Below, in pieces: positions 23,926 through 34,620 of a DNA stretch of 64,000 bases. The stretch spans positions 67,706,646 to 67,770,645 of the forward strand of contig CM037585.1 of NCBI GenBank assembly GCA_021018995.1, in the 5' to 3' direction. The stretch comes from Chloranthus sessilifolius (Eukaryota; Streptophyta; Magnoliopsida; Chloranthales; Chloranthaceae). Positions within the stretch are counted from its first letter, which is position 1. Each line of letters opens with the position of its first letter. The notes below the pieces were generated by a model. That model searched no databases and was not told where the DNA came from. It saw nothing but the letters and a program-made list of their open reading frames with translations. A program made the translations under genes and the position numbers.

Positions 23926-24054
23926 ATGGGGTTTCTTCTTATATTCATTATTTCACGTGATCTTTATGCTAGTGTGATATTCGGGAACAGTATTATTTTG
24001 AGGATGGGCGGTGTTGGGAATGAGAGCGTCGGTCTTCACACCGTTCCTTTCTAG
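23926..24054 (+). CDS. Possible 42-residue micro-ORF in antisense unit 1 (C)
   Basis: ATG 23926 to TAG 24052-24054. The peptide opens MGFLLIFIISRDL and ends LHTVPF. The D copy (46598-46464, minus strand) reads ISRDL..., LRM, IGNE and LH..PF in the same frame and ends at the same TAG, but has ATT where C has ATG and two extra codons. That partial frame conservation is why I list it. It could equally be part of an untranslated RNA; I do not recognise the peptide. Confidence 0.3.
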   Translation: MGFLLIFIISRDLYASVIFGNSIILRMGGVGNESVGLHTVPF

Positions 24055-24319
24055 GGAGCAGTGAAGGCAGTGTTGATGGGGCGACAACAAGGGAAGTGAA
24101 GATGGCGGGGAGACGGGGTGCTGTAAATGGAGAGATGTATTACCCAATCAATCCTTCCGTCTCTTCTACCGGTGGCTCGTTTAAGTTCTCCAAGTCTGGT
24201 GGGAACATTTCTGAAGCCTCCGATTGGACATTCTGCTCCTCATTTTGGCTCATCGTAATTTTAGTTTTCGTTTTGAGTTGTATGTTAGATTTTAGGTTTT
24301 CGTTTTGGGTTGTAATTCA

Positions 24320-24333
24320 GGAGGTATGCCTCC
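24320..24333 (+). promoter_or_regulatory. Conserved stem-loop, antisense unit 1 (C)
   Basis: GGAGG-TATG-CCTCC, perfect five-pair stem, preceded by TGTAATTCA and followed by CTTGTAAAACTT and AATAAAGGGGC. The D counterpart (46295-46282 minus) has GGGGG-TATG-CCTCC, still pairing with one G-U. Confidence 0.6.
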
Positions 24334-25588
24334 GGTGAAACTTGTAAAACTTTAAATTATAAATAAAGGGGCATTTTTTTTTTATATTTTCACTATCTCG
24401 TTGGTTGGCTTAAATTTTTATTGATTAATTAACTGGACTTACTTGCTTTATCGTAGTTTTATGATCTGAGTTAGCTTATAGTTTTAAAGTTCATTATGAG
24501 AATGACCCAAATTTATTCATTCGCCCTATTATGTCCTACTTAGTAGGTTCACTTGATATTATCCGGCTTGTAGGGGGCATTTTTTTTTTAACAAGTTAGA
24601 TTTTATCTTGTTTGAGTTTTTTTGTTTGAGGTTTTGGTCTTACTGAATGTAGTTTGTTTTGTCCGTGGTGTTATATTTTGTTCAAGGTGTAATCTGAGAT
24701 GATACTTGTTAGAATGTGTGAGTTTTTCATGGGTTCTAGATGGTGGTTGGGTGTTCCAATCCTATTGGTCTATCTAGACTTAGGGAGTTTGCACTTTTAG
24801 AGGGGCAAGTGTTGTGTAATTATTGATTCATCTTGGTTGTCATGAATTGTGTTCCTTTTAAAGGGGGATGTGTATGGGTTTGAATTCAATTAGCTTGGTA
24901 GGGGGTTCAAATGTGTGGCACTTGGCCATTGGTGATTCAAAAAACATAGTTTACAAATGTCTGAATTTAAGGCTTTGGGTTTATTTTTTATTTTGGACTT
25001 TCATTTTAAGCTTACAGGTTAAAATGTTTTGGGGGATATCTTGTGTTTATAAGTTTGAGCATTTTTTTTTATTAATGTCTTTTATTCCTTTCTTTTTCGT
25101 ATCCCGGGTATTAGACCTGATGAACAGTGCTTATTAAGTGGATGATGAGAATGGACGGGATTGGGAATTTGGGGTGATGCTAGGGTTAGTGCTATCAATC
25201 AAACTCGAAGTGTCACCCCATCGGTGGAAGAGATGGAAGAAAAAAAGGTGGTAGAGGGGAAACCAAAGGATAAGGCAAGGTCAGAGTTCTCGTGATCAAT
25301 GTCTATTTTTCCTCGATAGGCTCTGTAGATTCAGTGTTAGTTGCTTTTTTAATGTGTCCAAGGGGAGCTTTCAACAATGGATCCCGCAGATCCTGAGTGG
25401 CTTTCTGTCAGCCACTCTTGCTTTCCTATCAATTCGGGGCAAGGGGAAGAGGCTATCACGGTTAGAATTCGCTCAGGGTGCTTTCCTTCTCTGAACTTAT
25501 ATGAGATTTATAGTTTTCCAAATAAATCCAGATTCAGGCATTGCCTGAATGTGCTGATTTCAGCATTTTTATTTTAACTGTATATTCA

Positions 25589-25602
25589 GAGGGTATGCCC
25601 TC
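25589..25602 (+). promoter_or_regulatory. Conserved stem-loop, antisense unit 2 (C)
   Basis: GAGGG-TATG-CCCTC, perfect stem with the same loop as unit 1 but a different stem sequence, preceded by TATATTCA. The D counterpart is at 45356-45369. Confidence 0.6.
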
Positions 25603-26476
25603 GATGTGTGTTATAATTATTTTATTGATCTATAAAGTGGTTGTGTTCTCTAAATCTTGTCTTATTTTGATTCAATTTTCTCGGTATCGTGTTTGACTTA
25701 TGTGATGTTTATTTATTTGGGTTTAGTTTAATTTAGATTTATTAAACTCAGGGAGCACTAGGGGTAGTTTCCCCTTTTTTTTATTTTTTTGTGGTTCTTT
25801 TTTTTTTTTAGCTTTAGCTTAAGGGATATAGAGGCGATGGGGGGCATTTTTTTGTTGTATATATATTTTGTTAGAATGTATGGGAGATGGGGGCTACCTT
25901 TTCTTTTTGGTGTAATTGATGAATGTGAAGGAGAGGGCATTTTTCTTGTTCGGTCTTAGTTTTGGGGCGCTCTCTTTTCCTTTCAGGGCGCGTGTTTCTT
26001 TAAGTTAGAAGTGCTTTGGTGGTTTTACCAAGGGTGTAATTCAGGTCGATAGTAAATGCCAGGAATGTCCTAATTTTGAGTTTTAGCTTGCTGTCTTGGG
26101 TGTGAAAAAATTTATCTCTGGGCAAATTACGCGCTTATCCCCGGGCATTTAATCTAATTACGCGCCAAAATTTGAGCGCGCATTTTGGAAGCGTGAAGAG
26201 TTATTACGCGCTAGTTCATAGGCGTTTAATTCATTTAAGCATTTGAACCTATGCGTAGGATGAACACGACTGCTGGCATTCCTACACCGATGAGTGGGCA
26301 TTTGAGGTGATTACGCGCTTTCAGTAACACGCGTGATCAACCGGTCAGATAGATGTGAGCGGGCGTCGAAACCATTTGCGCTCTCATAAGTGGGCGTTTG
26401 AGCATAATTAAGCATTTTGTGAGTGGCGCATGATCCGATTAAGCACTTTATTTCAACCGTGCAATTCGGGTGACTT

Positions 26477-26486
26477 CTATAAATAG
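26477..26486 (+). promoter_or_regulatory. TATA box of the C PMD gene
   Basis: CTATAAATAG, identical to the D copy (5610-5601 minus), about 170 bases before the ATG at 26654. The preceding 350 bases hold repeated ATTACGCGC motifs. Confidence 0.6.
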
Positions 26487-26653
26487 TTCATAACTTCTCA
26501 TTTTCATCGCGCCATCCATTTTAGTCTTTGATTTTCTTGTTTCCTAGTTTTTGTGTACTAAATTTCGTGTTTTAGTGATGTCCCGTGATCCAGTCGTCCG
26601 TTTCAGGTGCCGTTTCGTCCATTTTCTTTAGTTTTTTGAGCTCTTCATATCAG

Positions 26654-29600
26654 ATGGAGGATGAGGGTGTTGGTAGGCTGGGGCTCATTATTTTTTAGTT
26701 AGAGGGGATGTTGATGAGCGATGGAGGTGAGAGTTCCGGGGCACAGGCTAGAGCCGTTGCCATAGAGGCAGATATCAAGGAGATGGTCGCGGAGGGAGTC
26801 CCCGAGGGTGACCAAATGGTGGTCAGGGAGGAGGTACTCGAGGCTGAACCAGGGGTAGCTGAGGAGGAGGGCGACAGAGTTGAGGGTGAGCAGGGTGAGG
26901 AGCAGCCAGGCGCTGAGCCTTGGGATCATAAGCACTATCCACTGGAGGACTTCTTTGCCAGAGGTCGGGGAGGTCCTCGTATGTAAGAGTTCTTCCATTT
27001 TCCTAGGCATTTAGGCTATGTCATTGGCTCGTCAGGATCTATAAACCCTTCTAATTTATGTCGAACCTGCATTGATTATGGGTCGTGCTTACCTGTGTAT
27101 TATGACGGCACGTTCTATTTAGTTGTTCTTATCATGTTTTGTGTGTTAGTTGTAAATTGTTTTTATGTGGTTTGGGCATATTTCATTTACTTTGAGCTCT
27201 AAATTTATTTATCTTTCGTCATAGGTATGCGTTAGTCTTACTGTCATTGTTTGTGTTTCGTTCACTAGGAGCCCCTGCAGCTGGCTATCAGCACGGCATG
27301 GATCGAGTCTCATACTTGGTACCGTGCCTTGTCGGAGTTTCAGCGGGAGCAGTTGGTGTCTTTCTGGTTTGGGACGATTTTAGAGTTGGAGCCTTTTCAG
27401 GTCAATCAGGCTTGATCGCGGCGATTATAGAGAGGTGGAGCGAGAGGCATCAAGCACTTCTCTTTCCAGTCGGTATGATGTTGCCAACCCCTAAGGACTT
27501 GGTCTGCATTACTGGTCTTTGTTTCGAGGGTGAGTTGATCACGGGGCAGATGGCAGGGAATTATCTAGAGGTATGTGAGGAGATCCTGGGTGTGCCTTAT
27601 AGGTTGAGTGGATCGAGGCCAGGTGTTATTCGGGTCACTTGGTTTTTTGATACATTCGCGAGTGGGCGGGCCCCTCCGAGGCATCATTTGGAGGTAGCAG
27701 CACTTTATGAGGCACGTTGTGTGAGAGTGATGGGCCAGGAGCCCATGATCGAGCCGGGATTGGCTGCGGATAGGGTGCTCGAGCATTCTTGATGCACTTC
27801 TTTGGCGCAATACTTTTCTCTTCTTCGACTTGGGGATGCGTCACTGGGTTATTTTTGATGATTCTGGGGGATTTAGACCGAGCCCCGACCTACGCGTGGG
27901 GTGCGACTATGTTGGTGCATCTCTGCGAGCAGTTTTACCGTCGGGGACAGGGGTTAGCGTCGATCGGAGGTTCCTCCCATTTCTCAAGGTGAGTTTTAGT
28001 TAAATTGGTATCGTGGTGACCCTTTTTTTTAACCATTGGTCATAGTGATGATCTTAATATTTGTTGTGTGTGGTCGTTGTTGTTTTATTATTGTTTTTAG
28101 TTTTGGGCATACGATCATTTCGCTTTTCTGCGCCCAAGGGTCTTGTTAGAGATTTTATTCATGTTCCTGCGGATGCGCGTGTGGAGGGAGGCATTGAGGG
28201 GTCGTCGCTGGTCGGCTACCCATTAGACTGCATGAGGCCTCTTTGAGGATATGCATGTAGGGCAAGTATGTATATGACGTTATGTTTTTGTTTAACTTCA
28301 TCTATTTTTTTTTGGGCGGCCCTCAGGCTTCGTTCATGGATTGATTTGTTCCTTTGGATAGGTGATCTGGAGACCCTATGATGGTGCAGAGGATGCGGGT
28401 GAGGCGGTGATTGAGTCTAGCCGACCCTTCTTCGATGTGGACATATGGGTCCATTGTTTTCAGCGAGTGGAGAGGATCCACACCTCTCAAGTGGTACGGC
28501 AGCTAGGACTCGATCAGGGAGTCCCTTCGGCGATTGGCCATAGGGTGGCTAAGAGGATGACCGGGCTAGAATTTTACGAAGCGAATGGCGCTCCAGATTG
28601 CCGATTTCAAAGCCAGGGGGACCAGAGTCACGGGGGCGCATGATGAGGCTGATGTGTGAGAGTATAGGAGGTGGTTTGGAGCGTTGGGTGGTGGGCGTCT
28701 CTTCATGCATCCTTTTCATGGTAGTTGTTCTTTCGTTGTCGACGGGCCAGAGTCGGCATTGAGGGAGAGTTTGGTCACATTAGAGGAGGGCTGCCTCACG
28801 GCGAGTGTGCGGGGAGCATTGGACGGTCTCCATAGGGCGATGGAGCAGATGCGGCATGCTCCTCGTCTTGATGAGGAGATGTTGCGTTCTTTGACTGGGT
28901 CAGTTGTCAGGGCCAGGGCGGTGAGGGATGAGTTAGGAGTTTGACTAGCAGAGGCTCGTCAGCTCCTGGTAAGTTAGTTTATTGGTTTTAATTCATCTAC
29001 GCATTATATTGGTTTATTCTGGTAATGTTTTTTATGTAGTGGTCTTATTTTTACTGTGGCTAGTCTAAGAGGGAGTCTGAGGTTACTCGCCAGGCGGTGA
29101 TGATTGAGCTGTTGCGCGGCCAGCAGCAGGCGGGTCGGGCGGTGGAGGTTAGTTAACATTCAGAGATTGAGTTATCGATAAGTATCTCGGATTAGTCTTG
29201 TTAACTGTTGACGGTTCGGGGATCCTCACTAATGTTGGCATGTTGGTGGCATTTTTAGATAGCAGAGCTTTTCGCTGTAGGGGCTTCGGCTCGGGCATTT
29301 GATCCTTCTTCAGTGGCTTCCTCCAGTCGAGAGGATCCAGCGATAGCTTGTCTACGGTCTGAGTTGGAGCATTGGGTAAGTTCCATCACTCTTTAGTTTA
29401 CTTGTGTTACTGTACTGGTTTGTTAAGTGTTATTATTATGTTAGCTTGATGGTTTACTAACGTGTGCTGGTGTTTCAACGTCGGGTTGCTGAAGACTTGT
29501 AGATGAGTGAGGCGACCGCCGCCTCTCAACATTCCAAGAGTTAGGTATGGTTTAGTGTAATTTGGTTTGGATTGTTCATTTCTATTTATTCTAACGCGTT

Positions 29601-30448
29601 CATATTGGCTTGTTGTTTATTATTTTTTTTACTCAGGCGATTACGGACTTTGCTCCCGAGGCTCCTTCCCAGGGTTCTCAGGGTTCCTATCCCTATCTGA
29701 TGCATTTGTTTATTCTCATTACAACCACCTATATTTGTTGTCCCTCGAGTGCCATCTGCTGATCCTGTGACCGCGGAGACAGCCGAGCGACTTCTGGGAG
29801 AGAGGCTAGATATGGTATATATGTATTTTTCATTTTGAGTTTTGTTGTTGTTCTTATATGCATATGTTTACTTCTTTTAATTTAATAGAGTTATACAGGT
29901 TCGTCAGCTCGAGGAGGCATGGCTAGAGGCAGCGCGAACGCACGGCACTCTGGAGGTGAGACGATTCCTCGGAGAGGTGGAGAGTCATGAGGATCTGATG
30001 GTCAACATGTTGGTCACGCAAAGGACTCATACGGAGGCACTAGCAGCAGCGTGTCGGACGACATGGGCAGAGATGCAGGTGTCCCTGGATCGGTTACAGT
30101 ATCGCCTAATGAGGGGCGAGCGGTGGTCATCATGAGGCATCGGAGTCGAGGGCTACGAGTTCTTCAGCTGGGCAGTCTCGTCATACCTCTCGCAGTCGGG
30201 ATAGGACCGATAGTCGTGAGGATTCCATCGTTTGGGGGAGTCATGGGAGGCTTCCTCCTCATTCTTAGTCGAGACGGTCGGTCAGTCAGGCTAGTGAGGG
30301 GGGTTCGGTGGTGGGTCCTCTCCATTTAGAGGTTTTGAGGACTCCGGGTGCCAGGATTTTGTTTTCAGACGATTAGTCTACGGACCTTTGGGCTGACGAT
30401 ACCGGCCATAGCGGTGCTCGTCCTCCTCAGTCGCAATGTAGGGATTAG
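26654..30448 (+). pseudogene. Antisense plant mobile domain (PMD) gene of element C, multi-exon, broken
   Basis: Same gene as the D copy at 5431-1556. Exon 1 (26654-26982) is acidic and has a TAG at codon 15 (26696-26698) where D has a Glu codon. Exon 2 (27269-27988) holds the PMD: FQREQLVSFWFG, LIAAIIERW, PVGMMLPTP, LCFEGELITG, then GDLDRAPTYAWGATMLVHL. One-base deletions relative to D near 27412 and 27780 break it. Exon 3 lies about 28099-28262. Exon 4 (28361-28968) has VERIHTSQVVRQLG and an Arg/Leu/Glu-rich stretch and ends in a CTCCTG|GTAAGT donor also used in D. Short coiled-coil-like exons follow, then a Ser/Arg-rich tail ending TAG 30446-30448. PMD proteins of the MAIN/MAIL type act in the nucleus in silencing; what a retrotransposon gains from one is unknown. 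The gene lies antisense, between integrase and the 3' LTR. Confidence 0.78.
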
Positions 30449-30496
30449 GGGTGTGTGTGCATTTGTTTATATTCATTGTATGTGTGTTGTATATAA

Positions 30497-30509
30497 GGGG
30501 AGTGTCCCC
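30497..30509 (+). promoter_or_regulatory. 3' stem-loop of the C PMD gene
   Basis: GGGGA-GTG-TCCCC, 49 bases after the stop codon and followed by an A-rich stretch. The stem differs from the D copy (GGGGG/CCCCC) at a paired position on both sides. Confidence 0.55.
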
Positions 30510-32087
30510 AGTGACAAATGTGAAGAAAAAAGATAGGACTATTTTTTGGTATATGTCTATATATATAGGGATTTTTGGTTCAGATGTACCTGCTTTGCTT
30601 CTCATCCTCTGATTACCTTTTGGTGTTTTCTTTTTTTGCTTTCGGTGCCGTCAGTCGTCACTGGGACTTGGATGTTTTCTGAGCTGGTCTGGTGCTGGTT
30701 TTGAAGGTCGCTTTGCATCTGCATATGTAAAGGTAATGCTATCAGTAGTTTTGTTCCCCTCCCTTGCCAGTTGTCAAGGGGGAAAAATAACTCTGACCGT
30801 GGTCTGGTGATAGAAAGGTGGATATAAGTTTTTTCTTTTTCTCTTTTTTTTTACTTTCTCTCCTTTTTCTTTCTCTTCTTTTTTTTTGATATAATAAATA
30901 GCGCAACAGGGGAAAGCAAATGACAATAAACATAATGACAATAAAAATAAAAAAATGCCCCAGTGTAGAAGCATGGTTGAGCTTGCAGTACGGTATTTTG
31001 ATAGTGCTCTTTGAGCGGTATCTTCATCATTCTTCATCTTTTTCGTGGTCGGGTCAGCGTTTTTGATGTAATTTTCCTTCTTCTTTAAAAAAATGCCCCA
31101 GCGTATGGATGCAATGGAGCTTCCCTGAGCCTTAGATAAGCATTTTGGGTCTATAAATAGTCATGGGTATTAGGTGAATTAGTCTTGCAGAAAAGTGCAT
31201 CGATACTGTCTTCGAACCGGGGGGAGGTCCTTCGATTAATAGCGTATGGGGTCTATCTTAGGGTATTGATCATCCTATTCCATGGTTATTCGAGAAAAGC
31301 ATGGTAAGTATAATGGGTGATTGCATCAATCGTCATTCAGTGGTTTTCAGTTTCATTCCTAGGAATATCCTGTGAAGTCTCAGATTCATCATCCAAAATA
31401 AAACTAGAAGGGGGAGAGGTAAGGCTTAGTGATATGGGGGAATAGTTCATAACTAATACCTTTTCAAAAGGGGTAAGTAACAATCTTCTCCTCTGAGGGG
31501 TATGGAATGCCATGATCGAGCTCTTCGTCATATTTCGATACCAACAAAATCTCGCATTCTATGGCTAGCAGGGGTTTATCCTCCTCCCGCCACCTTACGA
31601 CGACATCTAGTAGTATGAGAATATCAGGGATGCCCTCACAACTTACTTATACACTTCCAATAAAATTAGAAGAGATGTCCTCTCGGCCTACCTATGCTTC
31701 CTTGAGTTCATTGACTTGTTCATTCGTCGTAATGCTCTCGCTCGATATATATATATTTTTTATGTGTACATTTTTTTTGAAAGCATCCTACTGGTGCAAG
31801 AATGATGAGTTTTGATTGAACCTAATATCTTCATTTTTTTTGCTCTAACGTCTCTTCCAATGGCGGTGATAGGGAATGAGAATAGGGTGTTTCTTATGCT
31901 TTTGAAAAAAGTTTTAGGTAGGTCACTAATCCTTCAATCAAATTGCCCAAGTATAAATGGTGGGCGACTTGTCAGAGATTTTAAGGATATTATGAGGATT
32001 GAAAACATACGACCAATAGATGGGTCGTGATGACTTCGGGGATGATAAGTATAAGTATTTTAACCACGGGAAGTGATGATCATAAGA
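30510..32087. other. Non-coding stretch between the PMD gene 3' end and integrase of element C
   Basis: No gene recognised. It matches D 568-1478 up to about 31440. It includes GGGGCATTTTTT motifs on the minus strand (about 30955 and 31090) and a T-rich run (30830-30890). 31440-32087 has no counterpart in the window; it holds only scattered short frames and would be the 3' UTR after the integrase stop. Confidence 0.55.
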
Positions 32088-33300
32088 CTAAGGATGGTAT
32101 TTTCTAAGGTACATGGCATTCCAGGGGCTAGGGAGCTCTTCCTCGTCTTGGTTCGCCAATTTGTATGCGTTTCCAAGGTATGCAACTATTATAATATAAG
32201 GGCCTTTCCAGTTCGATTTTAGTTTTCCTTTTAAATGGGCGTGTTTGGAAGGCATAATTTTCTTTAAGACTAGCTCGCCAATGTTAAAGGTTCGTTCAAG
32301 GACTTTCTTATCATAGGCCCTGGCCATTCTCCTCTGATATACCTGAGCATGATCAGCTGCCCTTAGGCATGTTTCATTGAGTCGCTCTAACTGAGTAAGT
32401 AAAGCAATTCTCCTCTTGTCTAAGGATAGCTCATCATCGAGTTGGATGTGTAAAGATGGTACTTATATCTCATATGCTAGGACTGCCTCCATCCCATAAG
32501 TGAGGAGGTAGGGAGTTTGGCTAGTGGCCGTACGAATAGAGGTCCTATAGGCCCAGAGTGCTTCCGGTAATCATTCGGGCTAGTCGTCTCCATTGCTTGT
32601 TTCCACAGTTCGTTTCAAGATTCAAATCAGCGTCTTGTTCGTAGCTTCTACTTGTCCATTACCTTAAGGGTAGAACGGAGATGAGTTGCACAAATCAATG
32701 CCGTATTTCTTGCATAACTTCTTCGTCTTTTCTGTAATGAACTGCGGTCCGTTGTCGGAGATGAACATTATGGGTACCCCAAACCGGGTAATGATATTTC
32801 GAACTATAAATCTCGCGAGCGTCGAAGCGGTGATTCTAACATAAGACTTGGCCTCTGCCCATTTGGTGTAGTATTCGGTCGCTGTAAGTATGAACGCATG
32901 CTTATGAGTATTCCCAACGGTGTCTGTAAACGGTCCAATGATGTCGAAGGCCCACATCGAAAATGGCCACGACGAGGTTATAGTGTTTAGCGCAACTGAT
33001 TGAGCTTTGATAAGTGCGGCGTGCTCTTGACATTGTTTGCAAGATTGAACGTAGAGATGACAGTCTCTAATCATCGTCGGCTAGAAGTAGCCTTGTCTTG
33101 TAACTTGATCGGCGAGTCTTTGTCTACCAGAGTGGGCACTGCAGGTATTGGCATGTGCTTCTCGAATGATGTATATCCTTTGACAATCATGACACATCGC
33201 AGGAGTACTCCTTTGGTGAAGGCTTCTTGGTATAATGTTTTGCCGAGTATATAGAATCGGGTGCACCAGTTTCTTCATCTTTCGCTTGATCTTCGTGGCA
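32088..33300 (-). pseudogene. Integrase of element C (Tat lineage)
   Basis: The zinc-binding part (REAHANTCSAHSGRQRLADQV, then CHLYVQSCKQCQEH) is followed by the core with AFDIIGPF and FISDNGPQF, so both visible catalytic Asp residues are intact. A stop follows SPFYP where related elements have Gln, then the frame resumes NGQVEATNKTLI with the catalytic Glu. The C-terminal block (32327-32088) has RAYDKKV, GKLKSNWKGPYI and ends LRKYHP. Several further stops interrupt it. The domain order RT, RNase H, archaeal-type RNase H, integrase is that of Tat/Athila elements. Confidence 0.85.
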
Positions 33301-33331
33301 TATAGGGGACATGTTGATGTTTTAAAAAATT

Positions 33332-33990
33332 TTAGATGTCAAAATACCATGGTTGTCCATCGTCGGTTGGTGATTTCTCGAATCTGAATGTAGCGACTTC
33401 GGTTTCTATTTCAGCGTGATTTTCTGGAGTGATTATTTCTTTTGATTCCGTGCTGGCAGGGAGAATTGGTAGTTCCTTTTTAACGGTCCATGCTACTTTA
33501 TGGACTGTTAATCTTTCAATGAAGAAGGTCTTGGTATTTTGCCCGATAGGTATCTGGATGACAGAGGCTAGTGTGGCTAAGGAATTTGCTAACTCGTTTT
33601 CTAATCTAGGGATGTGTGTGAAAGAGATCTTTTCAAATTTCTTTACTAAATATTGAGCAATTTTTAGGTATGTCATTAGTCTCCTTTCCTTAGTTTTCCA
33701 TTCTCCCATGACCTGTGAAATTATTAGTTTGGAATCACCGATGGTTTTTAACTATTTAACACCTAATTATAACACTGTCCGTAATCCAGCTATAAAAGCT
33801 TCGTATTTTGTAACAATATTGGTAACAGGGAAGTCTAGTTGGAAAGCCTTGGGTATCACCACTCCTTCCGGGCTTAGAAGGACTATCCCAATGTCCTTCC
33901 CTCTGTGATTTAGAGAACCGTCAAAATAGAGAGTCCATGAGGTTTTACCAGGTTCTTTGTCATGAATTGTGAGTAAGTCTTCATCGAGGA
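33332..33990 (-). pseudogene. Archaeal-type second RNase H (aRNH) of element C
   Basis: The first half, broken by stops, has LYFDGSLNHRG, KYEAFIAGL and GDSKLIISQ; the second (33709-33332) continues GEWKTKERRL, ENELANSLATLASVI and ends DGQPWYFDI. A second RNase H between the classic RNase H and integrase is diagnostic for Tat elements. The Asp, Glu and Asp positions read as intact. Confidence 0.8.
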
Positions 33991-34234
33991 ACTCCGCGTG
34001 TATGGGTTCATCATTTGGGAGTGGAAGATCTGCGAGGTAATCTACAATGGCTTACCCCTTGATTGACTTTTGGGTAACATAAGTGATATCGAACTCTTGT
34101 AATAGCATATGCCAGCGGGCTATCTTTCCTGATGTGGCAGGCTTTTTGAATATATACTTCAGAGGATCTATTTGGGCTAGCACTAGTATCTTATGTGCTC
34201 TGAAGTAATGTCGTAATTTAGTTGAAGCCCATAC

Positions 34235-34620
34235 CTATGTGAGGCACGTCTTCTTCATAGGGGTGTACTTTCGTTCGTATTCGACCATCGTTCTACTAAG
34301 ATAGTAAATGGCCTTCTCTCTCTTGCCTTCTTCTTCATATTGTCCTAAGATTACTCCCATCGCTTTATCGTTTGCCAAAAGGTGTAGGATTAGGGGTCTT
34401 CTGGGAATTTGTGACGACAATATTGGCGGGTTAAGGAGGTATTTTTTAATGTTATCAAAAGCTTGCTGGCATTGGTCATCCCATCTGTACTTGATCCCTC
34501 CTTTAAGTAGTTTGTAGAAAGGATCGCATCGGTATGAATGCGGAGAGATAAATCTTCTAATGAATTATAATATTTTTATCAAACCTCGTAATTCCTTGAT
34601 ATTGCTGGGAGGTGACATCT
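34235..34620 (-). pseudogene. RNase H (first) of element C
   Basis: PRRPLILHLLANDKAMGVIL, then EKAIYYLSRTMVEYERKYTPMKK, matches the Tat-type first RNase H, which usually has lost strict catalytic signatures (here LHLLANDKA instead of LYIAVSDTA-like sequence). A stop follows KKTCLT. The tether region upstream joins the RT block at about 34620. Confidence 0.78.

Larger units (their letters stand above)
23145..26470 (+). other. Antisense duplicated unit of element C (two decayed gene-like repeats upstream of the PMD gene)
   Basis: This continues the 3' non-coding region of C after the Tekay insertion and matches D 44665-47450 in reverse. It holds two related units. Unit 1 has a TATA box (23793-23804), a 5' leader resembling that of the PMD gene (TTCGTGTTTCAGCGAT against TTCGTGTTTTAGTGAT), a 42-codon ORF, a hairpin (24320-24333) and ATAAATAAAGGGGCATTTTTT. 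Unit 2 has a related GAATGGACGGGATTGGGAAT stretch (about 25150) and a hairpin (25589-25602). GGGGGCATTTTTT motifs recur (24366, 24575, 25840, 25932). From 26110 the PMD promoter region with ACGCGC motifs begins. Confidence 0.6.

Noticed and set aside
24868..25577. Plus-strand frames at 24868-25137 and 25377-25577 as genes
   Set aside because: The equivalent D region has indels and stops in these frames; only the hairpin and a short GAATGG stretch are shared.
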